Assembly: GCA_019348575.1 (NCBI GenBank)
Contig: JAHWJE010000095.1
Span: forward strand, 1 to 6,572
Direction: 5' to 3'
DNA: 6,572 nucleotides
DNA from: Actinomycetota bacterium
GTDB lineage: Bacteria > Actinomycetota > Thermoleophilia > Solirubrobacterales > Solirubrobacteraceae
The translations under genes were made by a program, and so were the position numbers. Shown piece by piece: positions 5,735 to 6,572 of the stretch (its first letter is position 1; the number at the start of each line of letters is the position of its first letter). The notes beneath the pieces are model-generated. The model saw only the letters and a program-made list of their open reading frames with translations, did no database searches and was not told the origin of the DNA.

Positions 5735-6572
5735 TGGCGTCGCAGATCGGATTCGTCGGGCTCGGGCGGATGGGCGCGAACATGGTCGCCCGCATCAAGC
5801 GCGACTCCGACCACGACGTCGTCGCCCACGACCGCGAGGCCGCGACGATCAAGCGCGTGACCGGCGAGACCGGCGCGCGCGGCGCCCGCTCGCTCGCCGA
5901 CCTCGTCAAGAAGCTCGACGCTCCGCGGATGGTGTGGATCATGGTTCCCGCCGGCAAGCCGACCCAGGACACGGTCGACAAGCTCGCCGGGCTGCTCGAG
6001 AAGGGCGACATGATCGTCGACGGCGGCAACTCGAAGTGGACCGACGATCGCGAGCGCGCCGCGACGCTGAAGAAGGCCGGGATCGAATACGTCGACGTCG
6101 GCGTCAGCGGCGGCGTCTGGGGCCTGCAGGTCGGCTACTGCATGATGGTCGGCGGTCCCGGCCGGGCCGTGAAGAAGCTCGCGCCGATCCTCGACGTGCT
6201 CGCGCCCGAGACGAGCGAGGCCAGCCGGGCCGCGCTCGGCGACCGCGGCTGGGGGCACTTCGGCCCCAGCGGCGCCGGGCACTACGTCAAGATGGTCCAC
6301 AACGGCGTCGAGTACGGGCTGATGCAGGCCTACGCCGAGGGCTGGGAGCTGATGATGGCCACCGACGTCGTCACCGACGTCCCGGCCGTCATCGCCAGCT
6401 GGCAGCAGGGCACGGTGATCCGGTCCTGGCTGCTCGACCTCATGGTCAACGCGTTGCGCGAGGACGACGACCTGTCCGGGTTGCGCGGCTACGCCCAGGA
6501 CTCCGGGGAGGGGCGGTGGACGGTCGAGGCCGCCATCGACCATGCCGTTCCGCTGCCGGTCATCACCGCCGC
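5734..6572 (+). CDS. gnd: 6-phosphogluconate dehydrogenase, decarboxylating, short NAD-type (3' end missing)
   Basis: The first 279 residues of a 6-phosphogluconate dehydrogenase, which oxidises and decarboxylates 6-phosphogluconate to ribulose 5-phosphate. Seen: Rossmann motif GFVGLGRMGANM (6-17), VPAG (71-74), IVDGGNSKW (94-102), the substrate loop VSGGVWG (124-130), and the signature GAGHYVKMVHNGVEYGLMQ (180-198), with K185 as catalytic lysine, N190 and E193. The region after the signature (EGWELM, then QGTVIRSWLLDLM) follows the short form of about 300-340 residues rather than the long 470-residue NADP type, so only a small C-terminal piece should be missing. D33 at the end of the second strand (VVAHDRE) would favour NAD+ over NADP+; this is inference from Rossmann-fold rules. 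Start is ATG 5734, sharing one base with the TGA of tal-pgi (TGATG). No strong Shine-Dalgarno sequence is seen, so translation probably depends on coupling. Confidence 0.93.
   Translation, partial: MASQIGFVGLGRMGANMVARIKRDSDHDVVAHDREAATIKRVTGETGARGARSLADLVKKLDAPRMVWIMVPAGKPTQDTVDKLAGLLEKGDMIVDGGNSKWTDDRERAATLKKAGIEYVDVGVSGGVWGLQVGYCMMVGGPGRAVKKLAPILDVLAPETSEASRAALGDRGWGHFGPSGAGHYVKMVHNGVEYGLMQAYAEGWELMMATDVVTDVPAVIASWQQGTVIRSWLLDLMVNALREDDDLSGLRGYAQDSGEGRWTVEAAIDHAVPLPVITA

Noticed and set aside
5476..6543. Minus-strand open frame of 355 codons opposite the end of tal-pgi and gnd
   Set aside because: Low-complexity, Asp/Val/Gly-rich shadow sequence; the plus strand carries a clear 6-phosphogluconate dehydrogenase.

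Overview
The window is very GC-rich, with short intergenic gaps and a strong preference for G or C at third codon positions. Frequent GTG starts, 1-4 nt gene overlaps and the style of the proteins point to a high-GC actinobacterium. The best guess is the Thermoleophilia/Solirubrobacterales group, because of the fused transaldolase-glucose-6-phosphate isomerase next to RpiB and a short 6-phosphogluconate dehydrogenase. That placement is inference from protein style and was not tested by any search.

Layout: two divergent transcription units share a 48-bp gap (1561-1608). The leftward unit (minus strand) holds a flavin reductase-like protein (1560-1051), then a stand-alone RibD C-terminal-type reductase (1054-272) joined to it by a 4-nt GTGA overlap. 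After a 101-bp gap comes the 5' part of an unrecognised gene (170-1), which runs off the left edge. The rightward unit (plus strand) is a tightly coupled central-carbon operon: a ROK-family sugar kinase, probably glucokinase (1609-2550); ribose-5-phosphate isomerase B (2547-2996); bifunctional transaldolase/phosphoglucose isomerase (2993-5734); and 6-phosphogluconate dehydrogenase (5734 to the right edge, 3' end missing). Each junction overlaps by 1-4 nt (ATGA, GTGA, TGATG), which implies one mRNA and translational coupling.

How the genes work together: the kinase would make glucose 6-phosphate. The isomerase half of the fusion interconverts it with fructose 6-phosphate. Gnd oxidises 6-phosphogluconate to ribulose 5-phosphate, RpiB interconverts that with ribose 5-phosphate, and the transaldolase half returns carbon to fructose 6-phosphate. 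Glucose-6-phosphate dehydrogenase, lactonase, transketolase and ribulose-phosphate epimerase are not in the window; some may lie to the right. The leftward pair are probably flavin- and nicotinamide-linked redox enzymes whose substrates cannot be read from sequence.

The most notable non-coding signal is a perfect 12-bp inverted repeat (1561-1572 / 1586-1597) filling most of the divergent gap. Each arm carries an outward-facing TANNNT hexamer just upstream of a start codon, so it looks like a shared operator/promoter. The other notable oddity is that the ROK kinase has lost the three zinc-binding cysteines typical of its family. I see no mobile element, CRISPR array, RNA gene or clearly new multi-gene system; this is mostly core metabolism with a few details worth checking.
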